Assembly (NCBI RefSeq): GCF_900111035.1
Contig: NZ_FOFU01000007.1
Location: 1 to 64,000 of the forward strand
DNA length: 64,000 nt
From: Treponema bryantii
GTDB taxonomy: Bacteria; Spirochaetota; Spirochaetia; Treponematales; Treponemataceae
Reading direction: 5' to 3'
Below the pieces are notes generated by a model. The model was not told the DNA's origin and made no database searches. It saw only the letters and a list, made by a program, of their open reading frames with translations. Shown in pieces: positions 33,231 to 43,314 of the stretch (position 1 is the first letter of the stretch; every line of letters begins with the position of its first letter). A program made the translations under genes and the position numbers.

Positions 33231-35387
33231 ATGAAATATTTAAAAGCAATAAAATTTAGCGGACTACTTTTTAGCTTAATTTGTTTTTTTGGATGTTCAG
33301 GAATGTCTGAAAAAAAATCGGATGTACAAAATGACAATTTCATAATTCGAGGTTCAGTGTCTTTACAACAGGAATCTAAATCTGTTGGAAGGGCTGCATA
33401 TCCTTCATTTGAAATTATAAATGAAATAAAATGGAGTGTAACTGCTGTTTGTGACGATGAAACTGTTGCTCCAATTGAGTCTGAATGTACGGATGAAGGT
33501 AATTTTAATATCCAGATACCACTCGAAGGTGTGTGGTCATTTTCTGCTGTTGGAAGAACTGGTGATACAATTGTAATGCAAAGTATTACACCTGTAGAAG
33601 TATATGTTGAGAAATTAGTTAGAGGTTTTGAATTAGAACCTATCTCTATTATTGTATATCCAGTATGCCTGGAAGATTATACTGGTTCAATTAAACTGCA
33701 ATTTCATGATGAAACTGAAGAATTTGGACCTGTTTCAAAAATTAAGTTTTCATTTACTGATCAGGTTATAGAAAATGGAGAAATTTTATTCAATGAGAAA
33801 AAAGTTGCCAACTTCGAGATTGATGAAATTCCTGCAGGTCTTCATAATGTGATTTTTGATTTTTTCAATCAGGATAATATAAGGATTAGTTCTTATGTAG
33901 ATACTATTGTTATATTTAGCGGTTTTGAAACTAATACATGGCAAAAAAGTGGTAATAATACATTTATACTGATGGATGAATTGTTTTATAACTTTGAAGA
34001 AACAGAGCTTCCTTCTGATTTCGAATATCCAATAGTTTTATGGAATAAAAAAGACAGTGCTGAAGGTGGAACAACAGGAACCTGGTCTTCTTCTGTTGGA
34101 TATGCACTTTTCTCTCAGATTTCTGAAAATATAAAACTTGAAGATGGAGTTCTGTTTGGAAAGAATATCAATAATTTCTGGTTTGATGATAAAAATTTTA
34201 AAATTTACGCTTCTGAACCTGTAGGTAATGAAATTTATCTCTTTAGTTATCCAAGCTATGCAGGATATGAAGTTGGAAAATATATACCTGTAGATGTTTC
34301 TGCTTCTCCTGCTTGTATTTATGATGGAAATATCTGGTTTGTAACTGTAATTGATAATACATATAGAATTTCTAAACTAATAAATGGAAAATTGGAATCT
34401 TATTCAATCTGCAATTCAGATAATACAGAAATACAATTTTCATCTAACATTCCTGAGTCTCAGGATGTTAGAGCTTCTCTAAAACTGTGTGCTGATTCTG
34501 AATATATTTATGCTTTATATTCCTATCAGAATAAAGTTACATATAAGGATGAATGGAATAATGACTGTTCATATATTCAGGATTGTACGTTTGAACTTAA
34601 AAAATTTGCAATTTCAGATAATGATAAAAAACTGATAAAACTTGCGGAGTGTGAAGTTACGGCAGTTGAAGATTTTGAAATTACTGCAGAAGAACAAACT
34701 AGTATTTTTGATGGTGATTTTAAGATAAACGATTTTATGGTTATAAAAGAATCTGATAATGAAACGTCTCTTTATGCACTTCTTTGTGATGAGCCTGTTC
34801 GGGGAGGGATTGCAAAATTCAAAAGTACAATTACTGAAGGAAATCATACTTTAGAATTAGGAACTATTAATTCTCGTAAATTGTATGGCTGGTGGTATTC
34901 TGATACTGTTGCTGCTGATCTTGAAGAATTACGCGAAGCTGCACAGGCTGTTGATGAACTGGATAATACCCATCAATTACAATTTAGAACTCGATATAGC
35001 GTAAGTCAACTAAAGGGGCGAAATCCATTTGAACTTGCTTCATTAGGTGATGCTACCATAACTGATTATATAAGAGGGCAATGGGCTGAGAATGAACAAT
35101 ACTATGGACCTGTGGATGAAACGGCAATTTTAAATGCATTAGTTCCGGTTAACGAAATAATTGCAAGAATAAGAGAGACTGCATCAGCTCAAACAGTTAT
35201 GTATGCGCCACAAAAGTTTATAGCTCGTAAACCTGATGAATTAATAATTGCAGAAGAAGATGGATATGGATACGATGATAATACAAATAGAGTTTATTCT
35301 TTGAACCTTAGAACATTATCTGTTACAAAAACAACCGTTAATGTTTCATTTAATGGTTACATGGAGTCTGGTTATCATAGTTTCTAG
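33231..35387 (+). CDS. Large lipoprotein, unknown function
   Basis: A 718-residue lipoprotein with signal and lipobox (CFFGCSG). Just after the lipobox is a stretch ending SVGRAAYPS, a style seen in Treponema lipoproteins. The body is beta-rich, without a catalytic motif I recognise; residues 290-500 include SYPSYAGYEVGKYIPVDVS and several aromatic repeats suggesting a propeller-like structure. It follows the beta-helix lipoprotein by 16 bases with GGAGTG as ribosome site. Probable partner of that lipoprotein at the cell surface. Confidence 0.7.
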   Translation: MKYLKAIKFSGLLFSLICFFGCSGMSEKKSDVQNDNFIIRGSVSLQQESKSVGRAAYPSFEIINEIKWSVTAVCDDETVAPIESECTDEGNFNIQIPLEGVWSFSAVGRTGDTIVMQSITPVEVYVEKLVRGFELEPISIIVYPVCLEDYTGSIKLQFHDETEEFGPVSKIKFSFTDQVIENGEILFNEKKVANFEIDEIPAGLHNVIFDFFNQDNIRISSYVDTIVIFSGFETNTWQKSGNNTFILMDELFYNFEETELPSDFEYPIVLWNKKDSAEGGTTGTWSSSVGYALFSQISENIKLEDGVLFGKNINNFWFDDKNFKIYASEPVGNEIYLFSYPSYAGYEVGKYIPVDVSASPACIYDGNIWFVTVIDNTYRISKLINGKLESYSICNSDNTEIQFSSNIPESQDVRASLKLCADSEYIYALYSYQNKVTYKDEWNNDCSYIQDCTFELKKFAISDNDKKLIKLAECEVTAVEDFEITAEEQTSIFDGDFKINDFMVIKESDNETSLYALLCDEPVRGGIAKFKSTITEGNHTLELGTINSRKLYGWWYSDTVAADLEELREAAQAVDELDNTHQLQFRTRYSVSQLKGRNPFELASLGDATITDYIRGQWAENEQYYGPVDETAILNALVPVNEIIARIRETASAQTVMYAPQKFIARKPDELIIAEEDGYGYDDNTNRVYSLNLRTLSVTKTTVNVSFNGYMESGYHSF

Positions 35388-35402
35388 GATTCAGACGCTA
35401 TT

Positions 35403-36413
35403 ATGAAAAGAAACTCGACTCCGTTAATCTCCGTCTGCATTCCAGTGTACAATACGGAAGCATATCTTGCGCAGGGCCTTAGGTCGGTTATTGCGCAGGA
35501 TTTTGCGGAGTTTGAAATTGTTGTGGTGAATGATGCCAGTTGCGGAACTGATGAACGCGGCTTTTCCTGCAAGAAAATCGTAAAGCTTGTTCAAAAAGAA
35601 AGTAATCGGATTCGAAAAAAAAAGGGGCTTTCTCCTGTTGAAATCACTTATATTGAAAATCAAACAAATTTACAGACTGTAGAAACCCGGCGAATTCTTG
35701 TAGAGGCTGCCAGGGGAAAATATATCACCATGCTGGATAGTGATGATGAATTGCTTCCTGGTGCACTTTCTGATTTATATTCTGCAGCAAAGGAATCTCA
35801 ATCAGATATTGTACATGGTGCAATGAGTCTTAAAGCCTGTTCGGAGATTCCTCAAAAATCAATAGAAGAACTGCAGACAGGGGTAAATCTGCAGAGTCCT
35901 AAGCTATCTGAAAATCAGATTATCAATTGCTTTTTAAATCAGGAGCATTCCGGTTATCTTTGTGCGAAGCTTATAAATCGTGAGGTTTATCTGCGGGCTT
36001 TCAATCATATTCCATTTACAAAATGTGTTATGGCAGATGATTATCTGATTTATTTTTTTATTGCTTTGGAGGCAAAATCATATATCAGCATCAAAACGCC
36101 GGTTTATCTCTATAATATTGGGCTTGGAATTTCTTCAAATACTCAGATAACTTCTATGGCTCGGTGGGAACAGATTTGTTCTGCTGCAAATGTTTTTACG
36201 GTAATTTTTGATGAAATTGCTAATCTTCCACAGGGAGCTTTTACTGAAAATCAGCTGGATAAAATCCGTATAGCCTGCCGTCATTATATCAAAAATAATA
36301 TTTCTCAGTTAGAAACTGCTGTTTCCCCAGAAATTCTTGCGCAGGCTTATGATTTACTCTGTGATTACTGGGGAGAAGACTTCGTACAAGAGTTTTCAGT
36401 CAATAAAATTTGA
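35403..36413 (+). CDS. Family 2 glycosyltransferase
   Basis: A 336-residue GT-A enzyme. ISVCIPVYNTEAYLAQGLRSVIAQDF is the typical N-terminus, VVVNDAS the nucleotide-binding Asp, and LDSDDELLPGAL the DxD metal motif. A 30-residue basic insertion (ESNRIRKKKG) lies before the DxD. No membrane helix is obvious. The acceptor is unknown; surface polysaccharide or protein glycosylation are possibilities. Confidence 0.85.
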   Translation: MKRNSTPLISVCIPVYNTEAYLAQGLRSVIAQDFAEFEIVVVNDASCGTDERGFSCKKIVKLVQKESNRIRKKKGLSPVEITYIENQTNLQTVETRRILVEAARGKYITMLDSDDELLPGALSDLYSAAKESQSDIVHGAMSLKACSEIPQKSIEELQTGVNLQSPKLSENQIINCFLNQEHSGYLCAKLINREVYLRAFNHIPFTKCVMADDYLIYFFIALEAKSYISIKTPVYLYNIGLGISSNTQITSMARWEQICSAANVFTVIFDEIANLPQGAFTENQLDKIRIACRHYIKNNISQLETAVSPEILAQAYDLLCDYWGEDFVQEFSVNKI

Positions 36414-36457
36414 CTTTCACCTATTATACTTTATACTTATAAGTAGGAGTGGAGTCG

Positions 36458-36482
36458 ATAACAAACTGTTATTATTTTTTTT
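36458..36482 (+). terminator. Probable terminator after the glycosyltransferase
   Basis: ATAACA/TGTTAT stem with a 3-base loop followed by TA and eight T. The stem is short and AT-rich, so strength is doubtful; it also lies in the leader of the chemoreceptor gene. Confidence 0.4.
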
Positions 36483-36504
36483 CTTTACATAGTGAGGCAT
36501 TATT

Positions 36505-38574
36505 ATGGAAGAGCAGATTTTAAAGACTGAAGGAAAATCCAAGAAAAAAAGGGAGAAAAAACAGAGAAAAGAATCACTCCTATTAAAATATGGTGTTATA
36601 GCTTTTTTGGAAATTCTCACATTTATTTCAGTTTTTCTTGTTTTTATTTCACGTAATATTAAGGCGCCAATTAAAAGTATTTATGATGAGTCAGTTGAAT
36701 ACTTTCTTGATTCTGCTATAGATAACGTAAAAACCTGGTTTGGAAATCAGGTAACGTTATTGGAGGTATTTCAGCGGGCCATTGTAGATCCTGTAGATAA
36801 TCCTGAGCACATAAAGCAGAGAGTAAAAACAGTTCCTAAGCCTGATGGTTTTGAATATTGTATGGTTTTCTGGGATACAAACCATGATGCAAAGGATGGC
36901 GGACCAGAAACCTTCAATACAAAAGGTGGAACTTCTGTAGCCGGTATTTTACAGAAGGAATACTATGTAAATCATAAAAAAGACAATGTTTCTATATGGC
37001 TTGAATCTCCACGAATGGCAGCTGCTGGTGGTTATACAATGCCTCTTTTTGTAAAATCAGATTTTATTGATGAAAAAACTGGTGAAGAAATTACTGGTGG
37101 TTGTGTAGGCTTCCTTGAACTTGAACCTATTAATTCACTTGGAAAAACATTTTTTAAAACAGGACGAATTTCTGTTTATGATGATGCAAATGGGCTCCGA
37201 GCTGGAGAGGATATTCTTGGTGAATCTGATGTAGAACATCTTCAGGTATATACTAGAACCTTTGCCTTAAACAATAAGGTTTGGAAAATAATTGCTACTG
37301 TTGAAAAACGCGAATTGGAAGAGATTGCAAATTATATGCAGAATGTATCTTTGGCAGGAGGATTCTTGATTGCATTTGTCTTAATGATTCTGGAACTTCT
37401 TATTATCCGAACAATTATTGTTAAGTTCTCTTCAATCAAAAATAATATTGATGACCTTAATACAGGTGATAAAGACCTTACAAAACGTCTTACAATTTAT
37501 CACAATAATGAAATCTCTCAGGTAAAGAAATCTGTTAATGTATTCTTAAATACAGTCCACGAAACTGTTACTGAAATTGGTAATGCAAACTATAACCTTA
37601 AAGAGACCTTCGGAAGTGTAAAAGTTCAGCTTGATGAAACTAAAAATCAGATGGACAACATTGCAAGTGAAATTCAGGCTGCAACAACTACTCTTGAGGC
37701 AGAGGATAAGAGCGTAACTGATACCAGTGAACTTGTTGCTCAGATTTCTTCTAACATCAGAACCCTTAATCAGATGATTGATTCTCAGGTAGAAGCTATT
37801 ACTCAGGCTAGTGCTGGAATTGAGCAAATGATTGGAAATATTCAGTCTATTACTAGTTCGATTGATAAGATGGCTGGTGAGTTTACAGAGCTTAATGCTG
37901 CAACTGCTGAAGGTATTGAGAAGAACCGTATTGTAAACGAACTTCTTAATTCAGTTCTTGCACAGAGTAAGACTCTGCAGGATACAAACATGGTTATTGC
38001 CAGCATTTCTTCGCAGACAAACCTTCTTTCTATGAATGCCATGATTGAGTCTGCTCATGCGGGTGAAGCCGGTAAGGGATTCGCTGTCGTTGCTGAGGAA
38101 ATCCGTAAGCTTGCTGATACTTCTGCTACCCAGTCTAAGAGTATTGGTGAAAACCTTAAACTGATTGCGGCAAATATTCAGAAGGTAGTAGAAAGTGCTG
38201 ATTTGAGTAAGGCTAGTTTTGAAATTGTATCTGATAAGACAAATAATACTTCTGATCTGGTTTACTCAATTAAGAAAGCAACTGAAGAGCAGAGTGAAGG
38301 TTCTAAGAACCTGCTCGAAACCCTTACAAAGATGAATAATATTTCTGTGAGCGTTCAGCGTTCAAGTAAAAAAATTGAAGACAGAGCACTTTCTGTTCTT
38401 GATGCTATTGCAAGTCTTAAAGAGTCATCAAAGAATATGGCTCAGAACTTCAATAAGATTGTATCAACAACTGAGGTTACACAAAATACAACTCAGAACC
38501 TGCACAAGCTTACTGAAGACATGAAAAACGCTGTAGATGATATTTCAGAGCGTATTGACGAATTTAAAGTATAG
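36505..38574 (+). CDS. Methyl-accepting chemotaxis protein
   Basis: A 689-residue transmembrane receptor. A basic cytoplasmic N-terminus, helix 1 (about 28-50), a periplasmic sensor of ~230 residues with a Cache-like core ([11 protein letters not shown]... [15 protein letters not shown]), helix 2 (about 282-305), a HAMP segment and a long coiled-coil signalling domain. The kinase-contact tip is [37 protein letters not shown], here slightly varied from the usual NLLALNAAIEAARAGE. Signals to CheA/CheW. No cognate che genes are in the window. Confidence 0.93.
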   Translation: MEEQILKTEGKSKKKREKKQRKESLLLKYGVIAFLEILTFISVFLVFISRNIKAPIKSIYDESVEYFLDSAIDNVKTWFGNQVTLLEVFQRAIVDPVDNPEHIKQRVKTVPKPDGFEYCMVFWDTNHDAKDGGPETFNTKGGTSVAGILQKEYYVNHKKDNVSIWLESPRMAAAGGYTMPLFVKSDFIDEKTGEEITGGCVGFLELEPINSLGKTFFKTGRISVYDDANGLRAGEDILGESDVEHLQVYTRTFALNNKVWKIIATVEKRELEEIANYMQNVSLAGGFLIAFVLMILELLIIRTIIVKFSSIKNNIDDLNTGDKDLTKRLTIYHNNEISQVKKSVNVFLNTVHETVTEIGNANYNLKETFGSVKVQLDETKNQMDNIASEIQAATTTLEAEDKSVTDTSELVAQISSNIRTLNQMIDSQVEAITQASAGIEQMIGNIQSITSSIDKMAGEFTELNAATAEGIEKNRIVNELLNSVLAQSKTLQDTNMVIASISSQTNLLSMNAMIESAHAGEAGKGFAVVAEEIRKLADTSATQSKSIGENLKLIAANIQKVVESADLSKASFEIVSDKTNNTSDLVYSIKKATEEQSEGSKNLLETLTKMNNISVSVQRSSKKIEDRALSVLDAIASLKESSKNMAQNFNKIVSTTEVTQNTTQNLHKLTEDMKNAVDDISERIDEFKV

Positions 38575-38580
38575 TCGGAT

Positions 38581-38618
38581 AAGAGGTGCGCTTCACAGAA
38601 ACGCACCTCTTTTTTTTT
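38581..38618 (+). terminator. Terminator of the chemoreceptor gene
   Basis: AAGAGGTGCG pairs with CGCACCTCTT, followed by a run of T bases. Confidence 0.92.
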
Positions 38619-38632
38619 ATTGCAAAATCATG

Positions 38633-38638
38633 TAATAT
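38633..38638 (+). promoter_or_regulatory. -10 box of leaderless purD promoter
   Basis: TAATAT ends 6 bases before the purD ATG and there is no Shine-Dalgarno between them. Confidence 0.5.
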
Positions 38639-38644
38639 CTGTTT

Positions 38645-39985
38645 ATGAATATTATCGTAGTTGGCAGTGGTGGTCGTGAGCACACTATCTGCTGGAAAAT
38701 TGCTCAGAGTCCTGTTGTTGATAAAGTAGTTGTTGTTCCTGGAAACGGAGGCACTGCTTACGAGTCAAAATGTGTAAATGTAAATCCTAAAAATTGTGAT
38801 TACATTAAAGAGGGTGAAAACCCTTATGTTGCAATTGCAAAACACGAAAACTGCCGTATGGCTGTAATTGGACCGGAAGATCCTCTTGCTGAAGGTCTTG
38901 CTGATGAGTTCTGGAAGGCTGACATTCCTTGTGTTGGTCCAAAGAAAGCTGCTGCTCAGCTTGAAGCAAGTAAAGACCTCTCTAAAAAATTCATGAAAGA
39001 ATACGGTGTAGCTTGTCCTGCAAGTGAAACCTTCACAAATAAAGATGAAGCCTGTGAATATATTAAAAAGCACGGAGCCCCAATTGTTGTTAAGGCTGAT
39101 GGCCTTGCAGCTGGTAAAGGTGTAGTTGTTGCCGCTACTGTAGAACAGGCTCTACAGGCTGTTGAAGATATGATGGGCAACGGTAAAGTAGGTGCTGCAG
39201 GTAAAAAGCTTGTAATTGAAGAGTATCTTGAAGGTGTTGAGATTTCTGTACTTGCTGCAGTATCTGTAACTCCTGAATATGCTGTAAGCGGAAATGCTAC
39301 AATTGTTCCATTCCTTCCTGCACGTGACCACAAACGTCTTTTGGACGGTGCTAAAGGTCCTAATACTGGTGGAATGGGTGCTGTTTGTCCTCTTGAAGAT
39401 GTAACAGATAAAACAATGAAGCAGTTTGATAAGGATATTCTTCAGCCAACATTGAAGGGACTTATTAAAGAAAAGTTTGATTACCGCGGATTTATTTTCT
39501 TTGGAGTTATGCTTACAAGCAAAGGTCCAAAGCTTCTTGAATATAATGTTCGTCTTGGAGACCCTGAAACACAGGCTGTTCTTCCACTTATGGACTTTGA
39601 CTTTACTTCTATGTGTACTGCTATTTTGAATGGAACTCTTAAGGATTTCGAATTCAAATGGCTGCCAGGTTATCAGGTTGCACCAGTAATGGTTAGTGGT
39701 GGATATCCGGAAGCATACGAAAAGGGTAAGGAAATTACTTTCAACAAACCGCTCTTAAACGCAAGTACTGCAAAAGTATTTGTTGCCGGTGCTGTTGAAG
39801 GCCGTCGTGGAGATGGAGACATCCTCACAAGCGGTGGACGTGTTCTTGCCTGCAGTGCTTACGGCTCATCTTTCAAGGAAGCATGGGAAAAAGCATATCA
39901 GGGAATAAGCGCAATTAAGTTTGACGGTGCATTCTTCCGAAAGGATATTGGTCTTCCGGGAGCTGCAGAGAGCGGAAAGCTCTAA
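38645..39985 (+). CDS. purD: Phosphoribosylamine-glycine ligase (GARS)
   Basis: An ATP-grasp enzyme of purine synthesis, 446 residues, near the family's usual 430. Segments: VVGSGGREHTICWKIAQS, VIGPEDPLAEGL, VVKADGLAAGKGVVVA (ATP-grasp), RDHKRLLDGAKGPNTGGMGA and the C-terminal EYNVRLGDPETQAVLPLM. Complete. It stands alone, not in a pur operon. Confidence 0.96.
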   Translation: MNIIVVGSGGREHTICWKIAQSPVVDKVVVVPGNGGTAYESKCVNVNPKNCDYIKEGENPYVAIAKHENCRMAVIGPEDPLAEGLADEFWKADIPCVGPKKAAAQLEASKDLSKKFMKEYGVACPASETFTNKDEACEYIKKHGAPIVVKADGLAAGKGVVVAATVEQALQAVEDMMGNGKVGAAGKKLVIEEYLEGVEISVLAAVSVTPEYAVSGNATIVPFLPARDHKRLLDGAKGPNTGGMGAVCPLEDVTDKTMKQFDKDILQPTLKGLIKEKFDYRGFIFFGVMLTSKGPKLLEYNVRLGDPETQAVLPLMDFDFTSMCTAILNGTLKDFEFKWLPGYQVAPVMVSGGYPEAYEKGKEITFNKPLLNASTAKVFVAGAVEGRRGDGDILTSGGRVLACSAYGSSFKEAWEKAYQGISAIKFDGAFFRKDIGLPGAAESGKL

Positions 39986-39990
39986 TAGAG

Positions 39991-40058
39991 ATGCTGAACC
40001 TTTCAGCATGATGTGTTACCCCGATTCTGAACTTGTTTCAAAATCGGGGTCTTTTTTT
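39991..40058. terminator. REP-like double hairpin serving as terminator
   Basis: First hairpin ATGCTGAA/TTCAGCAT (39991-40009); second CCCCGATT/AATCGGGG (40019-40049) with inner CTGAACTTGTTTCA, then T-run 40052-40058. The second shares CCCGAT-CTGAA-TTCA with the element at 29,676-29,708. Confidence 0.75.
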
Positions 40059-41100
40059 ATAGATATTTGATAAGTTCTGAACGAACTGCATCAAGACGGC
40101 TGTCACTTAATCCAAAGTCCATCTGGCGATAACTCCAGGCGGCACGACCGATTCCGTGGTTGTTGAAAACTGTTGAAATCAGCTTATACCATTCAAGAGT
40201 GTCTTCTGGAGTTGCCTTTTCGATGGCTCCGTATTCACCGCAATAAAGCAGAACGTTTCTGTCTTCTGCAACCTTTACAGCTTCTGCAAAAATTGTTTCG
40301 AAGTAAGAAACATCAACAGTTGCATCAGGAGAAAAAGCTCCGAAAGCTGTTCCAATCTGACCAACCTTTTCTGAAGTCATTTTAATATAATCTGAAAATT
40401 TTGATTTAAGAGGGAATCTGAAATCAGGATTCATTTTCTGTCCAACCCAAGGTGCACCCTGATGTGTAAACAACAGCGGTTCATAGCAGTGGAAGTTATA
40501 TACGATGTTTTCGTCGTATGGTTCGTCCAGGTCTTTTACAGATGCCAGAGAATTGTTCCAGTAGCTTCCTACCAGGATTTTTGTTGTTGGAGCAATCTTT
40601 CTGATTCGTTCAATACAAGTTTTTGCAATTGCATTCCACTTTTTGCAGTAAGCCTGATCAGTAACTTCATTCAAAAGTTCAAAACAGATTTCGTTATTTG
40701 ATCCTGCAAAAATATCCTTAAAGCTTTCTGCAAGTGACTCCCAGAGTTTATAAAAACGTTCCTGGAGTTTTTCATCATCAAAAAAGCCTGATTCCTGATA
40801 ACCGATATCAAAAGAAAATCCGCAGGTTTTATGAAGGTCCAGAATCATGTTGAGGTTATTTGTCTTACACCATTCAGCAGCTTTTCGGATTCTTTCATAG
40901 CCTTTTTCAAGTTTCTGTCCGTCAGCATTTTCTACAAGTTCATAATCAATCGGCAATCGGATATGATCAAGTCCCCAGTCAGCAATTGTCTTAAAATCTT
41001 CTTCCTTAATGAAAGTATCATAACGTTCTTCTGTATGATTACACTGAGAAAACCAGCCACCAAGATTTACGCCGTGCATAAAGCCTTTAAATTGTTTCAT
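40057..41100 (-). CDS. Glycoside hydrolase family 5 (endoglucanase-like), cytoplasmic
   Basis: A 347-residue (beta/alpha)8 enzyme. The N-terminus GVNLGGWFSQ, substrate-binding DHIRLPIDYE and ILDLHK, the acid/base Glu in CFELLNEVTD and the nucleophile Glu in LLYCGEYGAI are the GH5 set. It ends in WSYRQMDFGLSD. There is no signal peptide, so it acts on imported oligosaccharides, possibly cellodextrins or mannans, rather than on polymer. The ATG at 41100 follows AGGAG, which lies in the arm of a terminator-like hairpin. Confidence 0.88.
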   Translation of the reverse strand: MKQFKGFMHGVNLGGWFSQCNHTEERYDTFIKEEDFKTIADWGLDHIRLPIDYELVENADGQKLEKGYERIRKAAEWCKTNNLNMILDLHKTCGFSFDIGYQESGFFDDEKLQERFYKLWESLAESFKDIFAGSNNEICFELLNEVTDQAYCKKWNAIAKTCIERIRKIAPTTKILVGSYWNNSLASVKDLDEPYDENIVYNFHCYEPLLFTHQGAPWVGQKMNPDFRFPLKSKFSDYIKMTSEKVGQIGTAFGAFSPDATVDVSYFETIFAEAVKVAEDRNVLLYCGEYGAIEKATPEDTLEWYKLISTVFNNHGIGRAAWSYRQMDFGLSDSRLDAVRSELIKYL

Positions 41101-41108
41101 AAAATAAA

Positions 41109-41164
41109 AAACTCCTATGGAATTGATTATGTGCATAAAACACAGAATGTTTCCATAGGAGTTT
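41109..41164 (-). promoter_or_regulatory. 14-bp perfect hairpin containing the GH5 ribosome site; also glnN terminator
   Basis: AAACTCCTATGGAA (41151-41164 side on minus) pairs exactly with TTCCATAGGAGTTT (41109-41122 side), followed on the minus strand by TTTATTTT and then the ATG. It therefore looks like the terminator of the glutamine synthetase gene, yet its 3' arm carries the AGGAG of the GH5 gene. Folding would both end transcription and hide the ribosome site. Confidence 0.65.
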
Positions 41165-41184
41165 AATAGGGTGATTTTCTTATT

Positions 41185-43275
41185 TTACTGAACGCTGTAC
41201 AAAAGGTCTTCGTAGCTTGGGAATGGTTTGTATTCTTCGCCGAGGAGTGGTTCAATCTGGTCGGCGATGGCGCGAACATCTTCCATTGCTGGGATTACAA
41301 CCTTTGCATAAGCGTGTGCACGCTGCATGAGGTCTGCAATTGCGCGGGTTTCTTCGTGTTTCTTTGCGAGAAGGTCTGCCTTGTTTGAAAGGTCGTTTAC
41401 GAGGATATTTAATTCCTTCATAAGCTTAAGACCTGCATCGCAGAGGTTGAAAACGCGCTGCATCTTGAATTCTGTGTCTGCAAGTACATTCAGATATTTG
41501 AAAGCTGCAGGGATGATGTCTTTGTGAACCATCTCAAGCATTGTGTTTGATTCAATGTTCATTACCTGGCAGTATTTTTCGAGCTTGATATCGTAGTGGC
41601 TCTTCATTTCTTCTGGTGTATAAATACCAAGTCTTGTGAAGAGGTCGATGTTTTTCTGGTCTACGTAATGCTCGATAGCCTTAGGTGTTGTGCGGTAATT
41701 TTTAAGGCCGCGTTTTTCTGCTTCTTCAATCCATTCCTGTCCATAACCGTTTCCGTTGAAGAGGATACGCCAGTGTGCTGTAATTTCGCGCTTAATGAGT
41801 TTTTCGAGGTCTTCGTCGAAGTTCTTAGACTGTTCGAGTTCATCTGCAAAGGCGCGGAGTGTATCTGCAAGAATTGCGTTCAAAATTGTGTTTGGACCGC
41901 TGATAGAAAGTGCACTTCCTACTGAACGGAACTCAAAACGGTTTCCTGTAAAGGCAAATGGAGAAGTTCGGTTGCGGTCTGTTGAATCCTTTGGAATTGG
42001 AGGAAGTACATCTGCACCAATTGTCATTTTTCCGCCGGTCTTTCCGCTGTAGTCGGTACCGTCCTTAATTGCCTTAAGAATTGCATCGAGTTCGTCACCA
42101 ACGTAAATTGACATGATTGCTGGGGGCGCTTCATTTGCTCCAAGGCGGTGATCGTTTCCGGCACTTGCAACTGAGTAGCGGAGAAGATCCTGATTATCAT
42201 CTACAGCTTTAATAACAGCTGTGAGGAACAGGAGGAACTGTGCATTGTCGCGTGGAGTTTTTCCTGGTGCAAAAAGATTTTCACCGAGGTCTGTTGCAAT
42301 AGACCAGTTGTTATGTTTACCGCTTCCGTTTACTCCTTTGAATGGCTTTTCGTGGAGAAGGCAGATAAGGCCGTGACGGCGTGCTACCTTTTTCATGATT
42401 TCCATTGTGAGCTGATTCTGGTCTGCGGCGAGGTTACTTGTAGTAAAAATTGGAGCCATTTCGTGCTGAGCTGGAGCGGCTTCGTTGTGTTCAGTTTTTG
42501 CGTAGATTCCAAGCTTCCAGAGTTCTTCGTTCAAATCTTCCATGTATTTGATTACACGAGGTTTGATTGCAGCGAAGTACTGGTCGTCCATTTCCTGACC
42601 TTTTACAGGGCGTGCACCAAAGAGTGTACGGCCGCACATCTTAAGGTCCTTACGTTTTTGATAGAGTTTTTCGTCTACAAGGAAGTATTCCTGTTCAGGT
42701 CCCATAGTTGTTGTAACGTGCTTTGCTTTATTTCCAAAAAGCTTAAGTACGCGAAGGCTCTGCTCGTTGATTGACTCCATTGAGCGGAGGAGTGGGGTCT
42801 TTTTATCGAGAGCCTCACCGTTATAAGAACAGAAGGCTGTCGGAATACAGAGAGTGTGATCTTTTACAAAAGGATAAGAAGTTGGGTCCCATACAGTATA
42901 ACCGCGGGCTTCGAATGTAGAACGCTTTCCACCGTTAGGGAAGCTTGAAGCATCAGGTTCACCCTTAATCAGCTCTTTTCCGCTGAAACTCATTATGATT
43001 TTTCCTTCATCTGCAGGAGAGAGGAAGGAGTCGTGTTTTTCTGCAGTAATACCAGTAAGTGGCTGGAACCAGTGAGAGTAGTGTGTAGCGCCTTTAGAGA
43101 TTGCCCAGTTTTTCATGGCTTCTGCAATCTGATTTGCGGCTTCAAGGTCGAGCGGAGTTCCCTCTTCCATTGTATGCTTAAGTGCCTTGTAAGTTTGTGA
43201 AGGCAGCATTTCTTTCATTACAGTCTGGTTAAATACAAGACATCCAAAAAGTTCAGGAACATTTGTGTTTGACAT
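41185..43275 (-). CDS. glnN: Glutamine synthetase type III
   Basis: A 696-residue GSIII, the large form found in Bacteroidetes, rumen bacteria and some spirochetes. Signatures include SFSGKELIKGEPDASSFP, GPEQEYFLVD, KTEHNEAAPAQHEMAPIF, GVNGSGKHNNWSI and NRTSPFAFTGNRFEFRSVGS. Catalyses Glu + NH3 + ATP to Gln. The ATG at 43275 (MSNTNVPELFG) with GGAG ahead gives the normal start; the frame is open to 43362 but that part overlaps the structured leader. Transcription probably starts upstream of the hairpins at 43,315-43,414. Confidence 0.95.
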   Translation of the reverse strand: MSNTNVPELFGCLVFNQTVMKEMLPSQTYKALKHTMEEGTPLDLEAANQIAEAMKNWAISKGATHYSHWFQPLTGITAEKHDSFLSPADEGKIIMSFSGKELIKGEPDASSFPNGGKRSTFEARGYTVWDPTSYPFVKDHTLCIPTAFCSYNGEALDKKTPLLRSMESINEQSLRVLKLFGNKAKHVTTTMGPEQEYFLVDEKLYQKRKDLKMCGRTLFGARPVKGQEMDDQYFAAIKPRVIKYMEDLNEELWKLGIYAKTEHNEAAPAQHEMAPIFTTSNLAADQNQLTMEIMKKVARRHGLICLLHEKPFKGVNGSGKHNNWSIATDLGENLFAPGKTPRDNAQFLLFLTAVIKAVDDNQDLLRYSVASAGNDHRLGANEAPPAIMSIYVGDELDAILKAIKDGTDYSGKTGGKMTIGADVLPPIPKDSTDRNRTSPFAFTGNRFEFRSVGSALSISGPNTILNAILADTLRAFADELEQSKNFDEDLEKLIKREITAHWRILFNGNGYGQEWIEEAEKRGLKNYRTTPKAIEHYVDQKNIDLFTRLGIYTPEEMKSHYDIKLEKYCQVMNIESNTMLEMVHKDIIPAAFKYLNVLADTEFKMQRVFNLCDAGLKLMKELNILVNDLSNKADLLAKKHEETRAIADLMQRAHAYAKVVIPAMEDVRAIADQIEPLLGEEYKPFPSYEDLLYSVQ

Positions 43276-43314
43276 GAGGAACTCCAGGTCGCGCGTCGTT
43301 GCGCTTTTTAGTGG

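Noticed and set aside
42313-42774. 153-residue plus-strand frame inside glnN
   Set aside because: Antisense shadow of glutamine synthetase; Cys/Phe/Val-rich translation typical of reverse frames.
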